Of a stretch of 64,000 nt of DNA, positions 21,348 to 32,536 are shown in pieces (the stretch's first letter is position 1; the number at the start of each line of letters is the position of its first letter). Location of the stretch: assembly GCA_933228895.1 (NCBI GenBank), contig OW121857.1:5518001-5582000 (forward strand), written 5' to 3'. The stretch is from Platycnemis pennipes (taxonomy: Eukaryota; Arthropoda; Insecta; Odonata; Platycnemididae). The notes below the pieces were generated by a model. That model was not told where the DNA came from. It saw nothing but the letters and a program-made list of their open reading frames with translations, and did not search any database. The translations under genes were made by a program, and so were the position numbers.

Positions 21348-22510
21348 AAATAACAAATGAAGATTAGTATCCCCAAAGCCGTAGGGGGCAAAGGAATAAA
21401 AAAGGGGGGAGGAGGGTGAAGGAAGGAGTATATACAAAGTAAGGGAGCTCTCAATCACACGTACATAATCAAGCATACGGAGAAACTGAAAGTGGCGGTA
21501 AATGATACATTCGCACACTCACTCATATTGCTACAAAAAACCGTCACACTCAAAATTAAGGGAATCGAGGTAAAAATAAAAATGAACAGTGACTCTCACA
21601 ATCACTCACTCACTCAGGTTTTTTATACAAAATACAGTCACCTTCGTGAGTTCAATCACACGCACAAGCAGGATTTACGAGGATTTCTCCAACGCCAGTG
21701 ACCCGTCATACACGCCAGAAAAAACAATAATAAAAGTGGGGGATAATAAATAACCGAAGTAAATAAATAAAATTGATAACAACTTTCAAGCACTCATTCA
21801 CGTGGGTATGCACATGATACGTATCACCCTCGTAATTCTCATTCACACGCACACATACAATGCAGGGTTCAGGGACTTTTCCTCAATCATGCACTTGGGT
21901 TTGTACATACATTCACAAAGTAATGTCACCCTCGTGAATCACATTCACGCACACACAATCAGGGTTTACGAGGGATCTCCTTCGCCAGTGACCCGTAACA
22001 CTCACAGGGAAAGGAGTAAGGATGGGGAAAGGATGCCCAACGTCAAAAAAAACTGACACAACGGGTGTTTCGCCCGCCAAGCAGGCCTCGTCAGAGGGGA
22101 ATGTCAATCCGGGAGAGGAATACGCAGAGTGAAGAGGGGAAGCTAGAAGGAGGGGGTAGTATGCTAAGATTGGTTGGGTGATCAGGGGGCAGATTATAGA
22201 GGTTTGGGGGGATTAGGTGAGGAATTCCTTTGAGATGCTGGTCCTTCGGGATTCCCTCCGTGTTGGTCATAGTTCCTGGGACGACAGTTTCGCCGGCGTT
22301 GCAGTTGGCTTCAGGTCACTTCACTGACTTGAAGAAGCCGACTGCAACGCCGGCGAAACTGTCGTCCCAGGAACTATTGACCAACGCGGAGGGAATCCCG
22401 AAAGACCAGCATCTTCAAGTAAGACAACCTGCGGAAGCCTACACAAGGAGGAATTCCTTTGCCCCCTAATGGTTACGGCTTTGGGGATACTAATCTTCAT
22501 TGTTAAAGCA
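21348..22510. repeat. Inverted-repeat-bounded segment with degenerate tandem units
   Basis: About 50 bp at 21348-21396 (core GAAGATTAGTATCCCCAAAG) recurs inverted at 22455-22505. Between them, three irregularly spaced copies of a unit with GTCACC(C/T)TCGTGA...CACACGCAC...TTTACGAGG...GCCAGTGACCCGT lie near 21635-21705, 21820-21880 and 21924-21995. A foldback element (22233-22447) is inserted beside the right inverted repeat. It may be one old element with subterminal repeats. Confidence 0.5.
22233..22447 (+). mobile_element. Foldback element with hammerhead-like core and 14-bp TSD
   Basis: 215 bp between perfect 14-bp direct repeats GAGGAATTCCTTTG (22219-22232 and 22448-22461). Inverted arms of about 82 bp (22233-22314 and 22333-22414) are nearly perfect. 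Just inside and into the right arm lie CTTGAAGAA, a helix GCCG...CGGC and GAAAC (22355-22359). A 33-nt tail follows the right arm (22415-22447). It can be aligned with the 33-nt tail of the element at 13698-13896 through AAGAC-like, CC-G-GGAA and GC words. The organisation matches inverted terminal repeats of Penelope-like elements. Confidence 0.65.
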
Positions 22511-23370
22511 TTGATCATTTAACCCGGGCTGTAGCGCTAATTTTTTCCCGTTAACAAAGTTTTTTTTGATCGAAGTACGTGTATATAAATCATAAAAATA
22601 CTTAACGGATAGTGAAATTGGAGATCATTGCCGTTTCTTCTGAAATTTACGGAATATTTTTGTGTGTTAGTAATTAAAATCGCCATTGACACATTGGATG
22701 GAAGTAAATAGCTGCGTTCCTAAGTCTGGTTATCTACATACACATCTACATAATACCCTGCAAGCCACCATAAAGGTGTGTGGCAGAGGGTGATCTCTCC
22801 CCAAACATGCACTACATATCATGCATTTAAAAGGATTGGTACTTGTATAGGTACTGTTCAAAACTACGCTATTTAAAAAATGATAAAAATAGCAAAACAT
22901 ACATGCAAAAACATGCCGTTAGTTGGGTTAGCTTTAAGTCCTTATACCAACATGCAGCTACCAATGTTATCCATTGCTACACTCGCACTGGATGTATTTA
23001 CCGATATTCCTATCCCTAATAGTACGAGGAAAAAAGGACATTTTGAACCTGTCAGTTCGGCAATCAATCTCTCTTATTTTGTGATTATGGTCCAGTCTAC
23101 CATAGAAAGTTGGGGATCGCAAAATATTTTTAACATCATCTCTGAAAATATGGTCTTGGAATTTGTTTAAGAGATTAAGTCTAAATTTCAACCTGCGATC
23201 TGACAATGATTCCCATTTTAATTCATTTAATATACTGGTTACGCTAATAAGGTTATCATACCGTCCCTCTATAAATCTTGCCGATCTTCGCTGCACACGT
23301 TCAAGTTCGTTATTTAGTCCGATTTCGTAGGGATCCCATACACTGGCAGCATATTCCAAATGAGGTCTAA

Positions 23371-24032
23371 GGTCCCTTGTTCCGTAATTTCCTCTCTTAC
23401 TGGCCGAGTTAATGTAGTGGATGGACAACTGACCTCTACACCCGTGGGACTCTTGTTCAAATTCCGGCAGAGGAGGATATTTTTTGTGGGTAAACCGGAC
23501 AAGTACTTGAATGCTTTTTGGAGAGCATTCGAGTACAGTACTCTGTCCGTTAGATGGAAGAGGGGACTTATAGTCTTGCCCCAATAAAGACGCTTATCCA
23601 TCTATCTATCTATGCGTAGCATGGGACGGTAAGCAATGGTCCCCTTGGCGTCTATCGTTTAGAGCAGTTTGATGCCGACGCCGGGTTTCTCGCCATCCTG
23701 CCTTCTTTCCCTTTCATTCCCATCTATGTCCTTTTCCCCCCGGTCTAATAAGCACTGATACTAGTTCAGGTACAGACTAGAAAACACAATTGAATCCCCT
23801 CTTACTGCTATTACACGCTTATTTTCTTTTTTCTTCGGCAAAACAGCATTCACGAACTGAAATTCACGAATTTAATACACTAATACGATTAACCCTTTCA
23901 TTTCTAATCATTCAATTTCATTTCATTTGGCTTTATCAAAAAGCATTTCATTATTTAACCACGAGTAATACTTCATTGCCGGCCGCGCCATATACTTCCC
24001 ATTTTTTATCTCTGTCAATTTTGTGTCTAATG
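23371..24032 (+). mobile_element. Composite SINE-like insert, copy 1
   Basis: About 662 bp inserted at GAGGTCTAA of LINE-B, with GTCTAA before it (23365-23370) and again at its right end (24025-24030 and 24038-24043). An inverted copy at 55345-56006 is identical by eye except for one base (TCTTACTGG against TCTCACTGG). Components: SINE-B (23384-23614), a SINE-A-like body (23615-23735), and about 300 bp of AT-rich sequence. Long ORFs on both strands (23790-24083; 23314-23601) recur only because the DNA is duplicated. Confidence 0.7.
23384..23614 (+). repeat. SINE-B, tRNA-derived, ATCT-tailed
   Basis: A-box-like TGGCCGAGTTAATGTAGTGG, B-box-like TTGTTCAAATTCCGG, then a body with GTTAGATGGAAGAGGGGACT, CCCAATAAAGACG and a tail TCCATCTATCTATCTATG. 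A degenerate second copy lies at 60480-60624. Confidence 0.6.
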
Positions 24033-24168
24033 GAAGTGTCTAATGGCTTTACAATGGAAAAGCAGCTGATTTCTCGTACATGATCGTCACATTTACCCAG
24101 TACTCTTTTGACGAATCCCAGTTTACGATTCACTTGACCCATTATTTCACGAATGTGTTTACCCCAGG

Positions 24169-24814
24169 AAAAAGTCCATCTTAAAAGTAAGTTATTTGTG
24201 TAGCTTCCATGGAATTTTTATATTCATCCTGGAAAGCTCTCACCTACACCATTACGTTGACGCTTCATCCGGCCTGATAAATGGCTCAAGTAAGCACACA
24301 ACCCTGTCTAGTGGTTGTGATGGTGTGAAAGGTGCTGGCGAACGTGAGAAAATATGTGAGCTCTGCCGTCGGAAACGCCCTATGTTCCCGAAATCGCTCG
24401 GAGATCTCGGAAAATTACGATCTGCTCAATTGCCTCTCGCCAACACCGCGAACCGTTTAATGGATGTGTTCTCCTCGTAGGAGGGAGAGAGAGAGTTCAT
24501 CCCGTTTGGAAAAGCCCCTCAGCGATTCCCCAATTCTCGATGAAGGAGCCTTGAAACTTATCTAGAAGGTATAATCGATCGTATCTGATTCGCGGGTTCC
24601 GTTTATGATGTGGCCATTCATGCATGTAGCTTGTCACGGACCAATGGACAATAGGTGGGTAATAATATGAGTGCCAGAGGTCAAATGATTCCTTGCTGAC
24701 ATCGGCTGGCGATTGATTCTATTGTCTTGTTCATCATTTGGGTCATTGCGAGGAAGAGTGGAAACGAGCCGTAATTATGCTCCATGTATTTACTCTTATT
24801 TCAGGAATAAATTT
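24169..24814. other. No recognised feature
   Basis: One isolated ORF (24196-24480) with a segment EREKICELCRRKRPM; no family recognised and no splice evidence. Confidence 0.3.
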
Positions 24815-25916
24815 GGGCGAGAGCAGAGGGTTGTCATAGATGGTATCATGTCGGACACAATCAATGTCACATCGGGAGTTCCCCAGGGTAGCGTAGTAGG
24901 TCCGCTTTTATTTCTTTTATACATAAACGATTTGAGTACCGTAGTTAGCAGTAAGCTTAGACTTTTTGCAGACAATGCGGTAGTGTATAGGGGTATATCA
25001 AAAGAAGAGGGCAGGATATCCCTTAGCAAGGATTTAGATACAATTCAAGAGTTGTACGACAAATGGCAGTTGGAACTTAACCTTAAAAAGTGTGTAGCAA
25101 TCAATTTTTGGAGGAGGAATAATTCGATCGAGTGATCCTATAGATTTAATAACACGAAGATCGAAAACATTGAAACCGTAAGATATTTAGGTGTAACAAT
25201 CACTAAAGATTTATCGTGGGTAGACACATCCGGGAAATATGCGGCCGAGCGAAGAAAAAGCTAGAATTTGTAAAAAGAGTACTTGGGAAATGTGATGCGA
25301 AGACAAAAGAGCGATGTTACTTTTCACCAGTTAGGCCTCACCTTGAGTATGCAGCCAGTGTATGGGATCCGAATGAATTAGGTTTGATCAGAGAACTAGA
25401 CAGTGTGCAGCGTAGAGCAGCAAGGTTCGTTAAAAGGTGTTACGATAGGTTGAGTAGAGTTTCAGAATTAATGAAAGAATTAAGGTGGGAGTCATTATCA
25501 GAGCGTAGGTTAAAGAATAGATTAAATCTATTAGAGAAATTTCAATCGCATAGCTTTACTGAAGAGATTAGGCACATATTAAAAACACCAGCGTATTATG
25601 CTAGATTCGACCAGATAAATAAGATTAGAGAAATAGATGTCGTACCGATAGATTCAAAATGGCATTTTTCCCCCGTACTATAAGAGAACAGAATAGGCAG
25701 CAAAGCAAAGGGATAGGTAGGTGAAATATTTTAGAGTAGTTTGTAGTGCATGATGCAGTATTTACCCCTTAAATACTATAGATACTAACAATCTAGTTGC
25801 ATGAGACCCTATAGTTGCTTGTTTGAATGGTAGTGGTGTATGATTGGTCATCTTCACCCCCTGCCACACACCCTTGCGGTGGCTTGCAGGGTATCGTGTA
25901 GATGTAGATATAGATG
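24815..25916 (+). pseudogene. LINE-A copy, RT motifs to 3' end
   Basis: 5'-truncated CR1-group LINE. The frame entering at 24815 reads QRVVIDGIMSDTINV, then motif B SGVPQGSVVGPLLFLLYIND and the catalytic box FADNAVVYR (the second Asp is replaced by Asn). It stops at 25133-25135. The next frame (25216-25683) gives GRHIREICGRAKKK, RPHLEYAASVWDPNELG, ARFVKRCYDRLS, and a decayed C-terminus. The 3' UTR ends with the stem-loop and TGTAGATGTAGATATAGATG. The FADD to FADN change plus stops make it inactive. Confidence 0.85.
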
Positions 25917-26820
25917 AAAGAAAAGAGTGGAGCAGCTGCGACTCCTCGGGAGAATAATGTGGTGGTTTCCCCTTGCCTTCCACATCGCAGTACCACAGCC
26001 GTTAAAGTAAATGTTACCACGCCTGTAGTGAAATGAGTGTTGCTGTACCGACCACTGTGGTCGATGCTATAGTCGTGGACTTGGCAATGTGATTACAGAC
26101 AGTTTCAGAACACTCCTCTCTTTAATGATTTCATTTTTGCTGCTCTCAGTACATTTTTCATTATATAACTAATATTAAAGTGTATTTCCTTTCGTCGCAG
26201 TTGCATACGCCAGTTATAATTTAGAGGAAGCTTGAGTGCTTTAGCGGTGCCTTATGTTTTTCATTTCCATTAGTCGCTGCATTATATGTTATTATCGTTG
26301 CTAGTTACGAGTCCAGCTTCTCAGCGGATCTTAATGCACTCCACGTGCACTGTTTGGGTGTTTCCTCTTCTGAAACGATTTCACTCTTAATCATTGCTTG
26401 GATGCCGTAACGATTCTCCTCCTTGAAATGTGCTGGACGGTAGGTGATGCAGGAATGTAAAGCTTTTTGTTTGCTAATGCACCATTACTATTCTATTTGC
26501 CAGTTTTCCATGCACGGATGATATATTATAGCGAGATATTAAAACTTTATGGTTAGAAAGATTTTTCAACGCTATATAATGGGCTGTCTTCATAAAACCC
26601 CCTTTTTCTTCGACGTTTCGGCAGCTAACAAAATAGGACTGTAAAATATCCGTATGTCTTGCGAGCGCCTACATTTACAGCATAAAAGTTATCTATTCTG
26701 CATCATGAAAATACGTTTGTAGTGTAATGGCTAGCAACTCTCAAGTGAATAAACTTTCTTCCTGGTATAAGACATTATATTAATTCTCCTTCAATTGCTT
26801 AAGGACTTAAGATATCGATT
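25917..26820. other. No recognised feature
   Basis: Unique-looking, AT-rich, no credible ORF. Confidence 0.3.
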
Positions 26821-27438
26821 ACATCTTCATCTACATCTGCAAGATACCCTGCAAGCCACCGCGAGGGTGTCTGGCAGGGGGTGAAGATCACCGAGCAAGC
26901 ACTACTAACATGCAAACAAGCAACTATAGGGTCTCATGCAACTAGATTATTAGTACCTATAGTACTTAAGGAGTTAATACATGCATGATGCACTACAGAA
27001 TACTCTAAAATAATTCACCCTACCTATCCCTTTCCTATGCCATTTGCCATTTTGGAAAAATGCCATTTTGAATCTATCAGTAAGACAATCTCTCTCTAAT
27101 CTTATTTATCTGGTCGAATCTAGCATAATACGCTGGTGTTTTTAATATGAACCTTACATCTTCAGTAAAGCTATCCGATTGTAATTTCTCTAATAGATTC
27201 TATTAGAATCTATTAGAGAAATTTCAAAATCTATAGCATCTGACCTACGCTCTGATAATAATTCCCACCCTAATTCTTTAATTATTTCTGAAACACTACT
27301 GCACCTATCGTAACACCTTTTCACGAACCTAGCTGCTCTACGCTGCACACTGTCTAGTTCTCTGATCAAACCTAATTCATTAGGATCCCATACACTGGCT
27401 GCTTACTCAAGGTGGGGCCTAACTAGTGAAAAGTAACA
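26821..27438 (-). pseudogene. LINE-A copy, 5'-truncated
   Basis: 3' tail and stem-loop at 26821. The body runs to AACTAGTGAAAAGTAAC. It retains the RPHLEYAASVWDP-coding region with frame damage. A local inverted duplication at 27183-27223 is absent from other copies. Confidence 0.8.
27183..27223. repeat. 17-bp-arm hairpin inside LINE-A
   Basis: AATTTCTCTAATAGATT is followed after 7 nt by its exact inverse. Other LINE-A copies have only one orientation, so it arose locally. Confidence 0.75.
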
Positions 27439-27639
27439 AGCGACCTCAGATTTTCCAAGTAGGGTTGCTGAACATGTCAAAATATTCTTGCGTTAAAATT
27501 TTCATGAGCACATATTCAAGTTTGGAGATCATATATTTTACGGATTAAATACGTTGTCTCCTGCGTGAGTTTGTTGAATGGATTCATAATGTAATGAAAC
27601 TCGGACAGTTGGCCATTCCGCATACAATTTTATTTCACG

Positions 27640-27715
27640 ACCTGGGTTTCGGTGGCGTTTCAGATGATGGCGTTTTCCATCGAAATCCGGTTCGTGGCAT
27701 AAAGTTGTGTGATTA
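27640..27715 (+). repeat. Possible PLE-like 3' terminus, degenerate
   Basis: CAGATGATGG, a short loop, CCATCGAAATCCGG and then ATAAAGTTGTGTG resemble the GATGATGG...GAAACCGG...AATAAAATTGTGG arrangement seen on the minus strand at 33215-33270. No coding remnant is adjacent. Confidence 0.3.
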
Positions 27716-28769
27716 TAATAACCATGTGTCAGTATTCAGTTTCATTACCGTTCGGTTTAAGTAAATAAAAAAGTGCTCGTACTGTAAAAATTGTGAAATA
27801 GATCCTTGCCCAAAATAAGTGTTGCGTTTGTTTCAGTGGTGACCTGTGGTCATTTACAACGTTTCCATAATCGAATGAAAAGAAATAGAAATCCTGCAAG
27901 GGAATGTGATGAAATGAAAACTGAAGACACGTCTTTGGCAATCATATTCTCATATATGTAGTGTGAGCATAATAGAATTACATAGTGACTTCAAGTTAAT
28001 AAATCATGTTGACTTTAATGTCATGCATTTGATTATTATTAGCACAGCAATATGTTATATTTCCTAATGCGGAGGCTAAACTTTTGAAGAATTGAGTGAA
28101 GAAGTGAATTGTTTAGTCATTCATCATCTTTAGAACTCTTTACGAATAGTGTTAATCGTAATTGTTTTCGGCCATCTCAAATTTTCACTATTTTTTAAAT
28201 GGCGTAGGCCCTCGAATATCCTATTTAAATATCCTGCTCCAGATGCAGTGTGAAGGAAGAAGTTCATTCAGTGTTAAGTGACTCAGTGTTTTTAAGTGGA
28301 TTCAAAGATCCTTTTGGGTTCTAAGAAAAAAACTTCACTCATTTTTAAAAGGAGGAACACTTACATAAATGTTCCGTTTATCAATGGAACTGTTTCAAAT
28401 TTCCCAGAATGGTTTCTCGTAGAGAAATTCCTGTTGTCCACATCAAAGCAGTGACGTAGCAAGAGTCCTTTGGAGTGAACCCTGCTAGTTCTCTCTCTCT
28501 CCCCTCTTGTAAAGGAAAAGACGGAATCATTCTCGCTCCGAAGAGCGATACTAAGTTAGCTTGTTGTTGATGGCAACCGTCCGCCGTTGAAAATGTTAAC
28601 GTGATGCTTGCGTTGAAATGTAGACTGCTGATTAGTTTGATCTCGAACGAAGAAAAATTTTTCCACAAAGTTTTTTCTTATCATGGAAATATTTAAATCA
28701 TGGAATAATAAAATCGGGTCATGGAATTTAATGCGGGAACTTCTCGTGTGAAATCATTCATTTTACGGC
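27716..28769. other. No recognised feature
   Basis: AT-rich, short scattered ORFs only. Confidence 0.3.
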
Positions 28770-29211
28770 CATCATCATCAAGGGTCAACAATCCTAGGAT
28801 TGGTTTGACGCAGCCCTCCACTCGATTCTTCTATCGGCCAACCTCTTCATATTAACGTAGTTCCTCTCTTTCACGTCCTTTACTACCTGTTCTATATCAC
28901 TCATACGAGGCCTGCCTTTTATATTCTTCCCGTTCACTTTTCCCTCGACGATAGTCTTCATCAGGCCATATGTTTCAAGATGTGGCCTATTAAGTTGTCC
29001 CGTCTTCTTTTTAAGGTTTTCAGTAGACATCTCTTCTCTCCCAATCTTCTTAACACTTCTTCGTTTGTCACTCGGTCGATCCATTTTATCTTCATCATTC
29101 TTCGATAGCACCACATTTCGAATGCTTTTACCCTTTTCTCCTCCGCTGCTGTCATCGTCCATGCCTCACTGCCGTAAAAAAACATGCTCCAGATATACGT
29201 TTTGATGAATA
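28770..29211 (-). pseudogene. RTE-3 LINE 3' fragment
   Basis: Minus strand: FFYGSEAWTMTAAEEKRVKAF (in part), CYRRMMKIKWIDRVTNEEVL, then in a second frame VNGKNIKGRPRMSDIEQVV and NMKRLADRRIEWRAASNQS. This is the C-terminal end of an RTE-like protein, split by one frameshift. The 3' tail is GATGATGATG at 28770. It is 5'-truncated just upstream of the YGSEAW motif. Confidence 0.8.
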
Positions 29212-30149
29212 TTTCGGAAAAATACAGAACTCAAAACGTAGCCGTGGGCTGTGACTGCCACCGGTATCTACCCCCGCTTTGGTTGAATCAACCCACACTA
29301 CTTCTTCAGTTTCCCTTGAGCCGGACAATGCTTTCATCATCTGGCCTCTATAAAGCTTTGTTAACCGTATTGGGGAGGGTTCACGCCCACACTCGCATCG
29401 CTAACTAGGAGTCTGTCTCTCTAATCTGAGGAAATTCGCAGTTTCCATCCACAAATCTAGCAGTATATATTGGTGCGTGACGGAAAATCACCAGAATCCC
29501 CGCCAGCCAATCCAGTTTTCGTGTTTGCTGGCAGGAGGCGGGTAAAAATAACCATCGGGTGGTGGAGACATATATTTGAGGCGGATATATCGCGGGTCGC
29601 CCCCCCATTGGTTGTCGCAGGTCAAGGGCGCCAGCAGAATTTTCGGTTTCTCCACCCGAGGAGAGCGGCGGTATCGGATCTTGATGGAAGTGTGGCTGTC
29701 TTTGAGGGGAAACCTCTCGAAAACGCTTGTCGGAGCCCGGTGCGAAGGCCGGGGGATGGAAGGGGAGGTCCCGAGGCGATCATCGTCCTAATCACAGCTC
29801 TCGCCTCGCAGGAAAGGAATGGAGTCGGGTCGGGTGTAGGTGGGAGGGCGACCGAAACATGTGTTGGGAGAACACTGGTTCCCTCTCCGCCACTGCAGCA
29901 CGTAGCCATTATGAGGAGAGACAAGGAGGAAAGGAACACGCCCTCCCTCGAGCAATATTCTTGGGTTTATTCAAGGCATCATAACGGTCGTACGCCATGT
30001 TCACAACCATTGGAGCACTCTTAAAATATAAACAGTGTTTGAAACAACACATATGTGTGGATAGTGTGTAGTAGATAGAATACAGTGGATAGTATGTGTG
30101 GATAGTATGTGGATATATAGTTTTGTGGACGTATAGTGGACATATAGTT
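29212..30149. other. CpG-rich unassigned stretch
   Basis: GC- and CpG-rich from about 29470 to 29960, giving overlapping long ORFs in several frames (for example 29470-30024 from GTG). None has a recognisable domain. It could be a host regulatory or exon region. It ends in GGATAGT- and ATATAGT-rich repeats (30058-30150). Confidence 0.3.
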
Positions 30150-30948
30150 TTGGTATAAATAAAGACGTTGTATGGTGGATAAAAGAATTCTTAAGAATTC
30201 ATAAACAGCCAACATGGGTTCCGGAAAGGTAGATCTTGCGAGACACAATTAGCATTATTCGTGCACGATATTTTAGTCAACGGTGAAAAAAGTACTGAAG
30301 TTGATGCGATATTTTTATATTTTAAAAAGGCTTTCGATAAAGTTCCTCATGATACATTAATCTTGAAGTTAGAGAGTTTTGGTATAAATAAAGACGTTGT
30401 ATGTTGTGTAAAAGAATTCTTAAGTGGGCGACAGCAGAGGGTTACCATAGATGGTATCATTTCGGACACAATCAAAGTCACATCGGCAGTTCCTCAGGGT
30501 AGCGTAGTAGGTCCGCTTCTATTTCTTTTATGCGTAAATGATTTGGGTACCGGAGTTAGTATTAAGCTTAGACTTTTTGCAGACGATGCGGTATTGTATA
30601 GGGGTATATCAAAAGAAGAAGATAGGAAATCGCTTAGCAAGGATTTAGATGCAATTCAAGAGTGGTACGACAAATATCAGTTAGAACCCAACCTTAAAAA
30701 GTGTGTAGCTATCATTTTTTGGAGGAGGAATAATTCGATAGAGCGATCCTAAAAAATTAGTAACACAAAATCGAAAGCGTGGAAACCATAAGGTATTTAG
30801 GAGTAACAGTCACTAAAGATTTATCGTGGGGTAGACACATCCGGGAAATATGCGGCCGAGCGAAGAGAAAGCTAGGTGCATGTTTGGTGAGAATTAACCC
30901 CCTGCCACACACCTTTATGGAGGCTTGCAGGGTATTATGTAGATTTAG
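30150..30948 (+). pseudogene. LINE-A RT joined to LINE-B 3' end (chimera)
   Basis: An open frame 30195-30752 (partial ORF, no natural start) carries RT motifs QHGFRKGRSCETQLALF, LYFKKAFDKVPHDTL (the usual motif A aspartate of FxDFxKAFD is replaced by Y), AVPQGSVVGPLLFLL and an intact FADDAVLYR box. A second frame from 30779 gives IRYLGVTVTKDLSWGRHIRE. At about 30875, right after the AKRKLG codons, the sequence jumps to the last 80 bp of LINE-B (GGTGAGAATTAACCCCCTGC...TATTATGTAGAT). Upstream, 30150-30193 repeats the segment at 30379-30422. Confidence 0.8.
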
Positions 30949-31097
30949 ATATGTTCGTCCTTCATAAGAAATCCTCAGCTGTCGATAAGTTCGTCTCTAC
31001 ATTTCTCTCACCTGGTTCGCCTCATTTGTCTGAGGTCATACAAGCATAACTTTTTTACGTAGCTCTTGATATGGGACAAGCAGAAGATCCGGAAAAG

Positions 31098-31196
31098 GGG
31101 GGGTGATTGAGAAGAAATACGTAAATATGAAGAGATTAACTGATAAAAGAATTGAGTGGAGAGCTGCATCAAACCAATCTCAGGGTTGATGGCTGA
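31098..31196 (+). repeat. RTE-3 LINE 3' end fragment
   Basis: Matches the last 100 bp of RTE-3: AAGAATTGAGTGGAGAGCTG, CAAACCAATCTCAGG and a GATGGCTGATGG tail. Confidence 0.7.
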
Positions 31197-31827
31197 TGGG
31201 ATGAAGTCACCGGAGGGGTTAATTGTAATCCCACCTTTTTAATGACTCTTTGCGGGAAGGCTGGAGATCCGTTTCGCTCTCTTAATGATCGACTCACGAG
31301 CGGTTCGTGAATTGTCGAAGCTTCTGTCGGTAGCGCTATCTGTTGCCGATCTCGTCTACTTTGAATAAACAAACGAGTGCCTGGAAACGGCGACCGCTTT
31401 CTTCAAAACTGGAGGAAAACGGTGAAGATGAGTGAAAAATTGTTTGTCCCTATCATTTCAATTATTCGGATGACTTGTCAAGATAATTCATGTCCGAAAG
31501 TTTCCTTTATACCAATATTAGAATTTGAATTTGTTTCTCGCTATATTTTACGTTAATAGTGTTTTTAGAAATCTATGTTGATAATATACAATTCGTGATT
31601 TAAGTTCGCTGAAGTTCTTCACGTTGTACAAATTCCAAAAATACAATTTAAAATCGTTTGTATATTTCTCGCTCTTGCTTTTTTCCCAACTCAAGCTTCA
31701 AGTGGAAAGGATGGTGGATCCATTTCACGTTCTTTATGAAGATGAGATGGGAACTAATGGCAGGCGGAGATAATGAGACGGATCAAGAGTCGAAAGATAC
31801 GGATCAGAGCGGATGAATCGTCTAAAA

Positions 31828-32536
31828 CAGGGGTCTCCAAACTTTTCAGCCCGCGGGCCGCATTAAGTATCAAACAGCAGTTTGGGGGCCAGCTACACAC
31901 TCGAGGTCCAAATAAAGAATAATCAAATTATAGATGTTGTTTATAATTATTTATTTAATAAAAATTTATTCAGTTATTATTTAATAACACATTGATCTAC
32001 TACACATGAACACCTGTATTAGTGGGAATGGTGAAATTGTTTCCTGAATGCCATAATAGCGGACATTTCTGGCTTTAGATTTGATGTCCCTAACATCAAC
32101 TATCATCCTGAGTCTATCATCAGACAAGATTGTTCTCAAATTGTTCTTCACGTATTTCATTCTTGAAAATTCTTGTTCCCACAAGTATTTGATTTCAATT
32201 TTTGCCGCAATGGTATCCTTCCACAAAATTGGAGCTTCGTATTTCGACTTTACGTTGTTCCAAAGATATAAAAGTGCCTTGATGCGAAATTTTTGAATTT
32301 AGGATAGCCTTCCTTGTGCAAAAACTGGTAAAAACCCACCAGTCCTTCTTTGAACTTGTCCCTAACGGGGTTACTTGCTGCGCGCCTCTATTTTAATCCG
32401 GTAAAAACGTAAGGTCCACGTGAGCGACGGTTGATCTTGGCAGGAAACCCGTGAATTTCCGTAATTTTTTTCCTCAGGTAAAAAGGTCTCCACGGGCCGG
32501 ATGAGAGGGCTTCGCGGGCCGCATCTGGCCCGCGAA
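31828..32536 (-). mobile_element. hAT element, deletion derivative
   Basis: Starts CAGGGGTCTCCAAAC followed by GCCCGCGGGCCGC, a classic hAT terminus, and ends GGGCCGCATCTGGCCCGCGAA. It is flanked by the 8-bp repeat GTCTAAAA at 31820-31827 and 32537-32544; T2 copy 1 shows a single GTCTAAAA at the same place. The right end lacks the matching inverted CAGGGGTCT terminus, so it is truncated or the end was replaced. Two further GTCTAAAAGACC copies (32561 and 32575) follow the insertion. Confidence 0.8.
31981..32226 (-). pseudogene. hAT transposase C-terminal fragment
   Basis: 81 codons containing KYLWEQEFSRMKYVKNNLRT and LSDDRLRMIVDV, which match the hAT C-terminal dimerisation region (the family pattern is roughly CEQ-FS-MK-IKS-R-LTDE-L). 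It lies next to the terminus expected at the 3' end of the gene. The N-terminal zinc finger and catalytic region are missing. Confidence 0.7.

Larger units (their letters stand above)
22731..24168 (-). pseudogene. LINE-B copy interrupted by SINE composite
   Basis: The 3' end is at 22731. The body runs to 23370, is interrupted by 23371-24032, and resumes at about 24044 with GCTGATTTCTCGTACATGAT, ending near 24168. Before the interruption the minus strand encodes LEYAASVWDPYEIGLNNELE, QRRSARFIEGRYDN and KNILRSPTFYGRL. It lacks the RT catalytic motifs because it is 5'-truncated. Confidence 0.8.

Noticed and set aside
21510..22000. CRISPR-like array
   Set aside because: Repeat units are degenerate, irregularly spaced and long; the genome is eukaryotic.
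23314..24083. Pairs of identical ORFs at 23.3-24.1 kb and 55.2-56.1 kb as a conserved gene family
   Set aside because: They are identical because the DNA is a duplicated SINE composite; ORFs run on both strands and across SINE and LINE-B junctions.
24815..25135. LINE-A RT as an active enzyme
   Set aside because: FADD is changed to FADN and the frame stops shortly after; remnant only.
26821..27438. Solo LTR or LTR retrotransposon
   Set aside because: Ends are LINE 3' stem-loop and 5' truncation; no TG...CA termini, primer-binding site or polypurine tract. No LTR element was seen anywhere in the window.
29470..30024. 184-codon ORF as a protein gene
   Set aside because: Starts at GTG, lies in GC-rich DNA with overlapping frames on both strands, Gly/Arg/Pro-rich without any domain.
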